Shown here: positions 1-6,480 of the stretch, one piece after another | How the letters are laid out: every line of letters begins with the position of its first letter | How positions within the stretch are numbered: the stretch's first letter is position 1 | Source of the DNA: an uncultured Synergistia bacterium | Lineage (GTDB): Bacteria; Eremiobacterota; SpSt-956; JAKJGF01 | DNA length: 9,313 bases | Assembly (NCBI GenBank): GCA_937888925.1 | Contig: CALARM010000529.1 | Span: 1-9,313, forward strand | Direction of reading: 5' to 3' | The notes under the pieces: model-generated | Database searches by the model: none | Told to the model about the DNA's origin: nothing | What the model saw: the letters and a program-made list of their open reading frames with translations, nothing else | Translations under genes and position numbers: made by a program

Positions 1-1023
1 AAAGCTATCACATCTGAAACATTCGGGGAAGCGTGTTTTGAGCATTATATGCCTGGCCTGTTTGTACAGGTCCCCTTCCCATATTTCTTTGAAATTTTTC
101 TTTTTAATTTTCCCCAGTACTCCCACATCTTTAGTCATACAGCAGATAAACACCCTCCCTCTGGGAGATATAAAAGAATGGAGCCACGGAGCAAAACAGG
201 GAATTTTTTCATATATACCCATAGAATACAATCCTTTTGAAGAAAATTCAAGGGATGAAAAAGTTTTTCCGAAAGGAAAAGCCTGGTCAGGCCATTCCCA
301 GAGGTTATATTTATTTCCTTTTTCATCAAGAGTCGGACCTATTTCAGTATTATATTCAAGGAGTTCGTCATAATTTAATTTAAAATCCATGCCAAGATGG
401 TCATCTACAGGTATGAGGAGGAGATAATCTATTGCCAGAGAAGATGCCAGTTCAGGCAGTTTATGAAGGCTTTTATAGTTCAATTTGCTTACAACAACAT
501 TGAGCCTTATTTTAGTTCCCCTTTCGGCCAGTTCTTTTTCTTTTACAAGGTTTTTTATCCCTTCTATGGTTTTTCTCCAGTTTCCTGCACCTCTTATCAT
601 ATCATGAATTGACTCATCAGGTGAATCCAGTGAAACCGATATGGTTTTAAATCGGCTGTGAAGGCATTTTTTTGCCATTTCCCTGTTCAGAAGGGTTCCG
701 TTTGTTGTGATATTTACTTTTATATGTTTCCTGTGCCGTGCATATTCTGCAATGGTAAATAAACCATCCCATAGAAGAGGTTCTCCTCCTGAAAAATGTA
801 TCTTTTTGCACCCCATTTCCGCAAGTTCCTGTACAAGCCCTATGACTCTTTTATATCCCAGTTGCGTTCCTCTCATCTGCCTTGTGGAATTACACATGAC
901 ACAGGAGAGATTACAGTTCCATGTAAGTTTTATTTTTACACTTAATGGTTTATAGGGACTCCCATGGTGCAGAGATGAAATAAATTCTTCTGTATTATTT
1001 TTTATACTGCTGATTTGATACAT
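1..1023 (-). CDS. Radical SAM/SPASM domain protein, C-terminus cut by window edge
   Basis: This reading frame runs 341 codons from an ATG at 1023 to base 1 without a stop, so the C-terminus lies outside the window. The family cleaves S-adenosylmethionine at a 4Fe-4S cluster to start radical chemistry, often on peptides. The cluster motif CNLSCVMC (C37, C41, C44) and the SAM-binding motif SGGEP (78-82) are intact, followed by TTNGT (106-110) and SVSLDS (129-134) as in the radical SAM barrel. A SPASM-like region starts near residue 276, with cysteines at 276, 294, 295, 335 and 338 and the typical pattern PW...G.V..CC...VG.....IW, which would bind auxiliary clusters. A TAG lies seven codons upstream in frame with no other start between, so the ATG is secure; the ribosome site is weak. 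The substrate is unknown: it could be a peptide maturase, an anaerobic sulfatase-maturase relative or a cell-surface modifying enzyme. Family confidence is high, substrate confidence very low. Confidence 0.93.
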   Translation of the reverse strand, partial: MYQISSIKNNTEEFISSLHHGSPYKPLSVKIKLTWNCNLSCVMCNSTRQMRGTQLGYKRVIGLVQELAEMGCKKIHFSGGEPLLWDGLFTIAEYARHRKHIKVNITTNGTLLNREMAKKCLHSRFKTISVSLDSPDESIHDMIRGAGNWRKTIEGIKNLVKEKELAERGTKIRLNVVVSKLNYKSLHKLPELASSLAIDYLLLIPVDDHLGMDFKLNYDELLEYNTEIGPTLDEKGNKYNLWEWPDQAFPFGKTFSSLEFSSKGLYSMGIYEKIPCFAPWLHSFISPRGRVFICCMTKDVGVLGKIKKKNFKEIWEGDLYKQARHIMLKTRFPECFRCDSF

Positions 1024-1055
1024 ATCTGAAAAAATATTTTGCTAAATTATTCTGA

Positions 1056-1065
1056 TTACCGCTCA
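1056..1065 (-). repeat. Intergenic motif TGAGCGGTAA, copy 1
   Basis: Read on the minus strand this is TGAGCGGTAA, identical over ten bases to the copy at 5226-5235 and one base different from the copy at 2086-2095. It lies 33 to 42 bases upstream of the radical SAM start, on the same strand as that gene. A 7-bp AT-only inverted repeat (1069-1086) sits beside it. Function is unknown; it could be a protein-binding site or part of a diverged intergenic repeat. Confidence 0.4.
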
Positions 1066-1196
1066 CTAAATAATTCATAAATTATTACGAATTTACCTGT
1101 TACGGTACTAAGTTTTAACATCGCTAAATATGATACCAGGTAATCTGTAAGTTTTTATCCTTCTGTCATGCGTTGTCCGTTACGATTATGACCGGT

Positions 1197-2030
1197 CTAT
1201 GTTGGAACGTGCGAAAATTTTTTAAATTTTACTCCCGAATAGATGCCCTTTATCATTCCTGCTACCTGTCTGCCTGAATATTGATCTAACTTTGACAGTA
1301 CTGCTTTCATTGACATATGGTTCTCGCCTTTACTTACCCTTGAAATTACTATATTAGGGGTAAGCTGATAATTTCTGTAGACTCCATCGTTAAAACGGGC
1401 CATATCATAACATTTATGATTTATATCCAGCCGGATTTTCAGAAGAAATTTTTTTCTGAAATATCTTTTTGTTCTGTGATCTACTTTTATTTTTTCTCTT
1501 TCTTTCGTATAGATGCGGACTTTCAGGATATTACCGTCAAGCATGGTGAATCTAAAATCTGCTGTTTTATATTTATATTTTATTCTCCTTACACTGGAAA
1601 ATCTCGGTTCACTGGCCTTCTGGTCAGATTCTACCGGCCTGTTTCTTGGTGCAAATTCACAGGTCAGGGTCATAATTCCTTTATTCCTTAAATCATCTCT
1701 TACTGCTTCTATTATTCCCAGCATCATATCAAGTGATTCTTTTTTCTTGCCAAATCCTGCTTTATGTTTCGCTGCTGCCATAATAATCATAACTACAGCA
1801 AAGATAAAAACCATAAAATATACCCAGAACCTGTATGAGGCATCTTCTGACGGCGAAGATACAAATATTAATGGTATTAATGTAAAGAGTGAGATGAATA
1901 ATATTGCTCCCAGGCATCCGAAGGCCCAGGGTTTTTTACCTTCTGTTACAAATATGTCCGTTGTATCTTTTAATTGCCAGTAAATTTCATCAACAGATCC
2001 TGTAATCTTAAAGTTTTCAGGTAATTTCAT
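1197..2030 (-). CDS. Two-helix membrane protein of unknown function
   Basis: I do not recognise this 277-residue protein. Two hydrophobic stretches, about residues 36-58 and 67-87, are joined by a short loop containing SSPSEDAS, giving a helical hairpin. The remaining 190 or so residues are rich in Lys and Arg (for example KKFLLKIRL near 193-201, and the C-terminus). By the positive-inside rule both ends would be cytoplasmic. There is no signal peptide, no cysteine cluster and no catalytic motif that I can name. The start is supported by an AAAAGGGGGGGC ribosome site, with a G7 run at 2038-2044 ending seven bases before the ATG. The gene lies between a glycosyltransferase and a radical SAM enzyme on the same strand, with gaps of 114 and 173 bp, so it may be transcribed separately. 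A role as membrane partner to either neighbour is speculation. Confidence 0.8.
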   Translation of the reverse strand: MKLPENFKITGSVDEIYWQLKDTTDIFVTEGKKPWAFGCLGAILFISLFTLIPLIFVSSPSEDASYRFWVYFMVFIFAVVMIIMAAAKHKAGFGKKKESLDMMLGIIEAVRDDLRNKGIMTLTCEFAPRNRPVESDQKASEPRFSSVRRIKYKYKTADFRFTMLDGNILKVRIYTKEREKIKVDHRTKRYFRKKFLLKIRLDINHKCYDMARFNDGVYRNYQLTPNIVISRVSKGENHMSMKAVLSKLDQYSGRQVAGMIKGIYSGVKFKKFSHVPT

Positions 2031-2084
2031 AAGATAGCCCCCCCTTTTAGATTATAGTCGGTTTTTCTTATAATTTATTTTTTT

Positions 2085-2116
2085 CTGACCGGTAAGGTGT
2101 AACGGGAGAATTATTT
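2085..2116 (+). repeat. Intergenic motif TGACCGGTAA, copy 2, with wider similarity to the 5225 copy
   Basis: CTGACCGGTAAGGT at 2085-2098 matches CTGAGCGGTAAGGT at 5225-5238 at 13 of 14 positions. Weaker similarity continues for about 18 more bases, roughly 23 of 32 overall. It lies in the gap between the glycosyltransferase stop and the start of the membrane-protein gene. Here the motif is on the plus strand, opposite to the flanking genes. Confidence 0.4.
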
Positions 2117-2125
2117 ATTATAACA
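2117..2125 (-). promoter_or_regulatory. Possible extended -10 promoter for the membrane-protein gene
   Basis: On the minus strand the sequence reads TGTTATAAT, a perfect TATAAT preceded by the TGn extension that can replace a good -35 box. It would give a leader of about 80 bases before the start at 2030. A second TATAAT lies closer, at 2051-2056 on the same strand. Neither has a convincing -35 hexamer. AT richness makes chance matches common. Confidence 0.35.
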
Positions 2126-2144
2126 TACAGATGTACACCTCGGA

Positions 2145-3284
2145 TTAACTTTTTACCAGTTTATTATAAATTGTAATATTTTTCTCCACTTCTTTAGATG
2201 GTGAGAAATGTTCTATTACTCTTTCTCTTCCTTTTTTACCCATCTCTTCTCTTAATTCTTTACTGTCAATTAGTTTTATCATACTGGACGTTAATTTATC
2301 TATATTCCCCGGTTCTACTATTATACCGGTTTTTTCGTTTTTTACCAGTTCCGGTATGGCTCCTGCCGATGTTGTAATAACGGGGAGTTCACATGCCATG
2401 GCTTCAAGTATTGCGTTTGGCATGCCGTCTCTCAGGGAAGGCATAATAAATATATCAAGAAGATTGTAACACTTGATAATATATTCGGGCAGAACAGGAG
2501 GGAGTATATGTAAATAACGATTAAATAATTTATTTTCTTCTCTGAAGAATTTTATCATATCAGCCATTTCGTGTCTCATTCTGCCTATTAAAAAAAGATG
2601 GCTTTTTCTCTGTTCCAGAACCTGTGAGAAAGCTTTAAGAAGGCTATAAATTCCTTTTTTTGCCTTACCTTCTCCGATAAAACCTATAACAGGTTCACCT
2701 TCGTGAATGGATAAATCGGAAAAAATCGCTCTGTCACGTAGATTTTTCTTAAAGAGAGAAGTATTTACAGAATTATAAATAAGATCTATTTTTTTTTCAG
2801 GAATTATGATAGAGGCAAGAGCTTTCAGGTTTTCCGATACGCATGTCACAGAGGAGCAGTTTTTCAGAGTCCATTCTATAAGAGGAAAATCGCTTCCGCA
2901 GAACATGTCCTTTTCGAGATCATTACCTCTTATACTTACAACTGATTTTATTCCTTTGAATTTTGCCGCCGTAGTTCCTGTAAAACCGGCTCTTGAAGCA
3001 TAATATGAATGGACAATATCAATCTTATGTTTATCTATAATCCTGCATAATTGCTCAAACCATGAGGCTTTCGTATCGGATGTGACCGGAAATTTTCCGA
3101 GATGATATAATGTAAGGTCCTCTTCAATATGTTCCTGTTCCTGTCCCGGTAACAGTTTGCCTGATAAAGTGGAAATAAAGACGGAAAATCCTTTTTCTTT
3201 TAACATTAGTGCCAGTCTTTTTACAGAAGTTGCCACTCCTCCTATGGACGGAGGATAGGAGTGGGAAAGAAGGACTATTTTCAT
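2145..3284 (-). CDS. GT4-family glycosyltransferase (GT-B fold)
   Basis: This 379-residue retaining glycosyltransferase should transfer a sugar from an activated nucleotide donor to an acceptor, acting at the cytoplasmic side of the membrane during glycan, lipid or cell-wall polymer assembly. The N-terminal acceptor domain begins MKIVLLSHSYPPSIGGVATS, with the family's glycine-rich loop at 13-17. HSYYASRAG (92-100) and SIRGND (117-122) follow. The donor domain starts near 198 (VIGFIGEGKAKKG) and includes FLIGRMR (231-237) and MPSLRDGMPNAILEAMA (281-297). The usual E-x7-E donor motif appears as D286-x7-E294, so the first glutamate is replaced by aspartate. There is no signal peptide or membrane segment. 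An AAAGGG ribosome site lies about nine bases before the ATG. Only 18 bp separate it from the zinc-protein gene upstream, suggesting one transcript. No terminator is seen after the stop. Donor and acceptor cannot be assigned. Confidence 0.92.
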   Translation of the reverse strand: MKIVLLSHSYPPSIGGVATSVKRLALMLKEKGFSVFISTLSGKLLPGQEQEHIEEDLTLYHLGKFPVTSDTKASWFEQLCRIIDKHKIDIVHSYYASRAGFTGTTAAKFKGIKSVVSIRGNDLEKDMFCGSDFPLIEWTLKNCSSVTCVSENLKALASIIIPEKKIDLIYNSVNTSLFKKNLRDRAIFSDLSIHEGEPVIGFIGEGKAKKGIYSLLKAFSQVLEQRKSHLFLIGRMRHEMADMIKFFREENKLFNRYLHILPPVLPEYIIKCYNLLDIFIMPSLRDGMPNAILEAMACELPVITTSAGAIPELVKNEKTGIIVEPGNIDKLTSSMIKLIDSKELREEMGKKGRERVIEHFSPSKEVEKNITIYNKLVKS

Positions 3285-3302
3285 TTCAAATAACCCTTTC
3301 TG

Positions 3303-3611
3303 TTAACTTGCATCAAACTGATCGTCTTTAAGACCGAGAGAGTCGTACAGACTGCCTGCATCGCCTGCCCATAAAGCATGATTTCTATCAAACAATGCCA
3401 TTTCTTCATCTGTATAAATATCTTCTTCGTGAAATGGCGTTAAAGGTTTACCTGCAGTACATTCAACACACATAATACCTGCGCTGGTAGGCATGGCATG
3501 CTCATTACACATATCTCTATTGCATTTCAGACAGCGACATGTTGCTTTATTCGGACACTGACGTGTAAGAATTTTTCCCGGTATAAAGTTACATCTACCC
3601 TGTTCCTGCAT
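3303..3611 (-). CDS. Small B-box-like zinc-binding protein
   Basis: This 102-residue protein is rich in cysteine in its first half and acidic in its second. Possible metal ligands are C7, C19, C25, C27, C30, C35, H38, C48 and C51. The run from C19 (CPNKATCRCLKCNRDMC) and the later CVEC pair match the layout of prokaryotic B-box-type zinc fingers (C..x..C..C...C..C/H....C..C), though the usual histidine after the first cysteine is missing. Bacterial proteins with this finger are often joined to membrane or rhomboid domains; here the finger stands alone with a soluble acidic tail (about 62-100, ending DDQFDAS). AGGTGA a few bases before the ATG is a good ribosome site. It is the first gene of a probable pair with the glycosyltransferase 18 bp downstream. 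A protein-binding adaptor role is inferred; a family name beyond zinc finger is uncertain. Confidence 0.82.
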   Translation of the reverse strand: MQEQGRCNFIPGKILTRQCPNKATCRCLKCNRDMCNEHAMPTSAGIMCVECTAGKPLTPFHEEDIYTDEEMALFDRNHALWAGDAGSLYDSLGLKDDQFDAS

Positions 3612-3642
3612 AACATCACCTGAAATTTAGAGACTGCAAGAT

Positions 3643-3695
3643 ATTTTGTGTAAATTTACCATAAAACAAGACTTCAAGAGAGGTTTACACAAAAT
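3643..3695. promoter_or_regulatory. 12-bp inverted repeat upstream of the zinc-protein gene
   Basis: ATTTTGTGTAAA at 3643-3654 is mirrored exactly by TTTACACAAAAT at 3684-3695, with 29 bases between. Allowing a short gap, the match extends outward through GATA. The right edge of the left arm is 43 bases from the zinc-protein start (3611), where an operator would overlap its promoter. It could be a paired binding site for a dimeric regulator, or a cruciform. It is not followed by a T-run, so it is not a terminator. Confidence 0.5.
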
Positions 3696-3848
3696 TTATC
3701 ACACAGTCGAAATTTTTATAAATGCAAAATTCTATAAAAAATAGAAAATTCCTTTGTATATAACATTTCAAAAAAACTTTATATGAACATGTTTTACTGA
3801 AATTTTTTTAAACCAATAGTTTTGTTAACTCAAAGAGCCCTGATATAA

Positions 3849-3953
3849 ATGGATTCATATAGTGAAAATATAAAGTTATTTAAATATGTAACGGATGGAA
3901 GATTTTATGATATAATTTTAATTATTTTAGAATTTTCTGAAGATTATAAGTAA
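3849..3953 (+). CDS. Possible 34-residue small ORF upstream of ftsZ
   Basis: An ATG at 3849 opens 34 codons ending in TAA at 3951-3953. The product begins MDSYSENIKLFKYVTDGRFY and ends ILEFSEDYK, mixing charged and hydrophobic residues like a short soluble or amphipathic peptide. The stop is 47 bases before ftsZ. The nearest purine-rich stretch (AAAGAG) is about 11 bases from the ATG, which is far. The ORF overlaps the likely ftsZ promoter, so it may simply be open by chance in AT-rich DNA. Confidence 0.2.
   Translation: MDSYSENIKLFKYVTDGRFYDIILIILEFSEDYK
3908..3916 (+). promoter_or_regulatory. Extended -10 promoter for ftsZ
   Basis: TGATATAAT is a perfect extended -10 element (TGn followed by TATAAT). 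Transcription would start near 3923, leaving an untranslated leader of about 78 bases. The region 17-18 bases upstream (TGTAAC) is only a poor -35 hexamer, which extended -10 promoters tolerate. It is the best promoter candidate in the 389-bp gap between the divergent zinc-protein and ftsZ genes. The rest of that gap is very AT-rich. Confidence 0.5.
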
Positions 3954-4000
3954 TGTGATAGATAGATTAACTCCGTCTATTTGCGGGAAAGGAGCAGAAT

Positions 4001-5128
4001 ATGAATATTGATAATGAAGATATAAAAAAACAGGCTGTTATTAAGGTAATAGGTGTAGGTGGAGGCGGGTGTAATGCAGTTGGCAGAATGATAGAAATGG
4101 GCGTACAGGGTGTTGAATTTATAGCCATAAATACTGATGCCCAGGCTCTGGATATGTGTAAAGCCGATCTTAAAATACAGATAGGGATTAAACTTACAAG
4201 AGGTCTCGGTGCAGGTGCCAGACCTGAAATAGGACAGAAGGCTGCCGAGGAAAACAGAGAGGATATTGCCAATGCCATATACGGTGCAGATATGGTTTTT
4301 ATTACAGCAGGCATGGGGGGAGGTACGGGAACAGGGGGAGCTCCTGTTGTTGCTGAAATAGCCAGAAGCACCGGTGCTCTTACTGTAGGTGTTGTCACAA
4401 AACCTTTTGCCTTTGAACTCAGACATAAGATGAAGCTTGCCGAAGAAGGAATAGGAAGATTTGAGCAGCGAGTTGATACTCTTATTACCATTCCCAATGA
4501 CAGACTCCTCCAGGTAGTAGAAAGAAAGACGACCTTTCGGGAGGCTTTGAGGGAAGCAGATGATATTTTAAGGCAGGCTGTGCAGGGTATTTCTGATTTG
4601 ATAGTTATGCCGGGAGAAATAAATCTGGATTTTGCAGATGTTAAAACTATTATGAGCAATGCAGGCACTGCCTGGATGGGTATAGGTACGGGCCAGGGAG
4701 ATAACAGATCTGTTGATGCAGCAAAAGCTGCTATTTCAAGTCCTCTTCTTGAAACAAACATAAATGGCGCCAGATCTGTGCTGTTTAATATAACAGGTGG
4801 AGAAGATCTGACTCTTACGGAGATTAATGCCGCCGCAGACCTTATAGCAGATGCGGCAGACCCTGAAGCAATCGTTATTTTCGGAACAGCCTGTGATGAA
4901 ACTATGGGTGAAAAGGTTAAGGTTATCGTAGTGGCAACCGGTTTTACAAAGAATGTAGAAGGAAATATATTGCCAATAAAAGAGAAGATAATAAAGAAGA
5001 TTCAGGAAGTTTCTCCATACAGAACATCTACAATAACTCTGCCTTCATTTATGGATAGTAACCAGCCCCAGGACAGGGACACAAATGTTTCCATACCGTC
5101 TTTCCTGCAAAAATTTAAGAAAAATTAA
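4001..5128 (+). CDS. ftsZ: Cell division protein FtsZ
   Basis: This is the tubulin-like GTPase that polymerises into the division ring at midcell. At 375 residues it is complete and within the usual size. The nucleotide-binding N-terminus has [12 protein letters not shown] (16-27), the tubulin signature GGGTGTGG lies at 106-113, and the T7 catalytic loop NLDFADVKT at 208-216 keeps N208, D210 and D213. The globular part ends near 318. A short linker follows, and the C-terminal anchoring peptide [13 protein letters not shown] matches the IPxFL tail that binds FtsA, ZipA or SepF. Unusually, a second similar motif, TLPSFM, sits about 17 residues earlier (347-352). GGAG six bases before the ATG is a good ribosome site. 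No ftsA, ftsQ, mur or sepF gene is adjacent: ftsZ is flanked by a divergent zinc-protein gene and a convergent dehydrogenase, so it appears to be transcribed alone. Confidence 0.98.
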   Translation: MNIDNEDIKKQAVIKVIGVGGGGCNAVGRMIEMGVQGVEFIAINTDAQALDMCKADLKIQIGIKLTRGLGAGARPEIGQKAAEENREDIANAIYGADMVFITAGMGGGTGTGGAPVVAEIARSTGALTVGVVTKPFAFELRHKMKLAEEGIGRFEQRVDTLITIPNDRLLQVVERKTTFREALREADDILRQAVQGISDLIVMPGEINLDFADVKTIMSNAGTAWMGIGTGQGDNRSVDAAKAAISSPLLETNINGARSVLFNITGGEDLTLTEINAAADLIADAADPEAIVIFGTACDETMGEKVKVIVVATGFTKNVEGNILPIKEKIIKKIQEVSPYRTSTITLPSFMDSNQPQDRDTNVSIPSFLQKFKKN

Positions 5129-5154
5129 TTCCCTGCAGGTTTTTATATTTTAAC

Positions 5155-5185
5155 AAAAACAGGCTGTTATAGCCTGTTTTTTGTT
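5155..5185 (+). terminator. Rho-independent terminator after ftsZ
   Basis: AAAAACAGGCT (5155-5165) pairs perfectly with AGCCTGTTTTT (5171-5181) around a GTTAT loop, and the 3' arm runs into a T-run. It lies 27 bases after the ftsZ stop. Because the 5' arm starts with five A residues, the minus strand also reads as hairpin plus T-run, so it may stop transcription from the convergent dehydrogenase gene too. Confidence 0.9.
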
Positions 5186-5224
5186 GTTACGAATATTTTA
5201 AAAAAATTTTTCTCTCAAATTTTC

Positions 5225-5256
5225 CTGAGCGGTAAGGTTCACATGGGCGATTGTTT
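5225..5256 (+). repeat. Intergenic motif TGAGCGGTAA, copy 3
   Basis: CTGAGCGGTAAGGT matches the 2085 copy at 13 of 14 bases, and its TGAGCGGTAA core is identical to the minus-strand copy at 1056-1065. It lies in the gap between the convergent ftsZ and dehydrogenase genes, after the ftsZ terminator. In this copy the AAGG is followed five bases later by an ATG that opens a 24-codon Cys-rich frame (5243-5317). Confidence 0.4.
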
Positions 5257-5291
5257 TTGTTATATTGTTATTTTTTGTTACGGATTATGTG

Positions 5292-5306
5292 TTTCGAATT
5301 TCGAAA
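5292..5306. repeat. Short perfect palindrome TTTCGAA-T-TTCGAAA
   Basis: Seven-base arms around one central base form a perfect inverted repeat in the gap between the convergent ftsZ and dehydrogenase genes. The place is unusual for an operator, since both flanking genes end here. No T-run follows on either strand. It may be chance in AT-rich DNA. Confidence 0.3.
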
Positions 5307-5358
5307 TGAAATATTAAATCTTGTAAATAGAAAAAATAATTACCTGGAAAATATTTTT

Positions 5359-6480
5359 TCAGGACTTATGCCATTTTGCAATCAAGTCATTATTACTTTT
5401 TCTTGATTCACCGATAGCATCTGCAGCGATCATAGCATTAAGAACTTTTTCCGGAGTAATAATTCCTGCTTCATGATGAATGGCTTCCATCGGATCGCAG
5501 GCTTTCACCGCAACTTTCATCAGTTTATTCCTGTCAATATTTTTTAGACCAATATCTGCCATAGTAGTGGGCAGGCCAATTTTCTCGCAGAAGCTGTAGA
5601 CTTCTCTCATTTCCTGAGGAGATGCATCTGTAAGATGAAGACCTGCTAAAACACCGAAGGCTACTTTTTCTCCATGATAGAAAGAATGGGTTTCTTCCAG
5701 AGCAGTGAGGCCGTTATGAATGGAATGAGCTGCCGCCAGGCCGGAGCTTTCGAAACCGATTCCGCTCAGGAGTATATTTGCCTCTACAATATGATTCAGA
5801 GCCGGTGTGATAATATGTTTTTCGCAGGCGATTTTAGCATCCAGGCCGTACAACAGCAGTGTATCATAACATAGTCTGGCAAGATTGAGGCCTGTCATTG
5901 TGCTATATCCGCCGCATGCATTCTGTGATCTGGTCCGTTCGCACGATCTGGCTTCAAACCATGTGGCAAGTGCATCTCCCATACCGGCAATCAGAAATCG
6001 CGGAGGAGCACTGGCAATGACCGTCATATCAACCAGAACTATCTGGGGATTCATTTTTTGATAATAAACTGATTGAAAATGCCCTTCCTCGGAGTAAAGG
6101 ACAGCGCAGCCACTGCATGGCGCATCAGTTGATGCAATGGTTGGAACAATAATTACAGGGATATTATGACGATCGGCAATAATTTTTGCTGTATCTATAG
6201 CCTTACCGCCGCCCATACCTGCGATAACATCTACATGTTTACCGGTAACAATACTGGAAATACGATTTAATTCATTTTCACAGCACTCCCTGTTAAAGGA
6301 CTCGATATAGATTGAGTCTTCAGTTGAAGCATCGATGTATCGGGGAAGAATTTTATTTTTTGCCGTAGGGGATGCGATAATTAATCCTTTTTTACCCAGT
6401 AATTTAATCCATTCCGGTAATCTGGCAAGAATTCCTTCACCCTGGATATATTTGCCCGGAAAAACTGCTTTTAAGAACAT
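5359..6480 (-). CDS. gldA: Glycerol dehydrogenase-like, zinc-dependent, NAD-linked
   Basis: This 373-residue member of the iron-containing alcohol dehydrogenase superfamily most resembles GldA, which oxidises glycerol to dihydroxyacetone with NAD+ in the cytoplasm. It opens with VFPGKYIQGEG (6-16), characteristic of glycerol dehydrogenases. GMGGGKAIDTAK (88-99) binds the dinucleotide, and PTIASTDAPCSG (113-124) follows. Likely zinc ligands are D169 (GMGDALATWFEA), H252 (AAHSIHNG) and H269 (YHGEK), spaced almost as in characterised enzymes. Length is normal. The start is fixed by the conserved N-terminus and the lack of any upstream in-frame start before a TGA, although the ribosome site is weak; AAGGGGGG lies far upstream at about 6540. 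A weak hairpin (CCTGAAAA/TTTTCCAGG) straddles the stop and may help end the transcript. No glycerol kinase, facilitator or dihydroxyacetone kinase is adjacent. A related polyol dehydrogenase, or an sn-glycerol-1-phosphate dehydrogenase relative, is possible but less likely. Confidence 0.92.
   Translation of the reverse strand: MFLKAVFPGKYIQGEGILARLPEWIKLLGKKGLIIASPTAKNKILPRYIDASTEDSIYIESFNRECCENELNRISSIVTGKHVDVIAGMGGGKAIDTAKIIADRHNIPVIIVPTIASTDAPCSGCAVLYSEEGHFQSVYYQKMNPQIVLVDMTVIASAPPRFLIAGMGDALATWFEARSCERTRSQNACGGYSTMTGLNLARLCYDTLLLYGLDAKIACEKHIITPALNHIVEANILLSGIGFESSGLAAAHSIHNGLTALEETHSFYHGEKVAFGVLAGLHLTDASPQEMREVYSFCEKIGLPTTMADIGLKNIDRNKLMKVAVKACDPMEAIHHEAGIITPEKVLNAMIAADAIGESRKSNNDLIAKWHKS

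Noticed and set aside
1056..1121. A 21-codon minus-strand frame just upstream of the radical SAM gene, considered as a precursor peptide (begins MLKLSTVTGK).
   Set aside because: No ribosome site, no Cys or leader-like motif, and the frame is short enough to be chance in AT-rich DNA.
1513..1983. A 156-codon plus-strand open frame.
   Set aside because: It lies wholly antisense to the membrane-protein gene, has low-complexity composition and no ribosome site.
3696..3705. TTATCACACA considered as a DnaA box.
   Set aside because: It does not match TTATCCACA without an insertion, and no cluster of boxes or origin gene is nearby.
3967..4761. A 264-codon minus-strand open frame.
   Set aside because: It is antisense to ftsZ, whose motifs are unmistakable; the product is a Ser/Pro/Ile-rich artefact.
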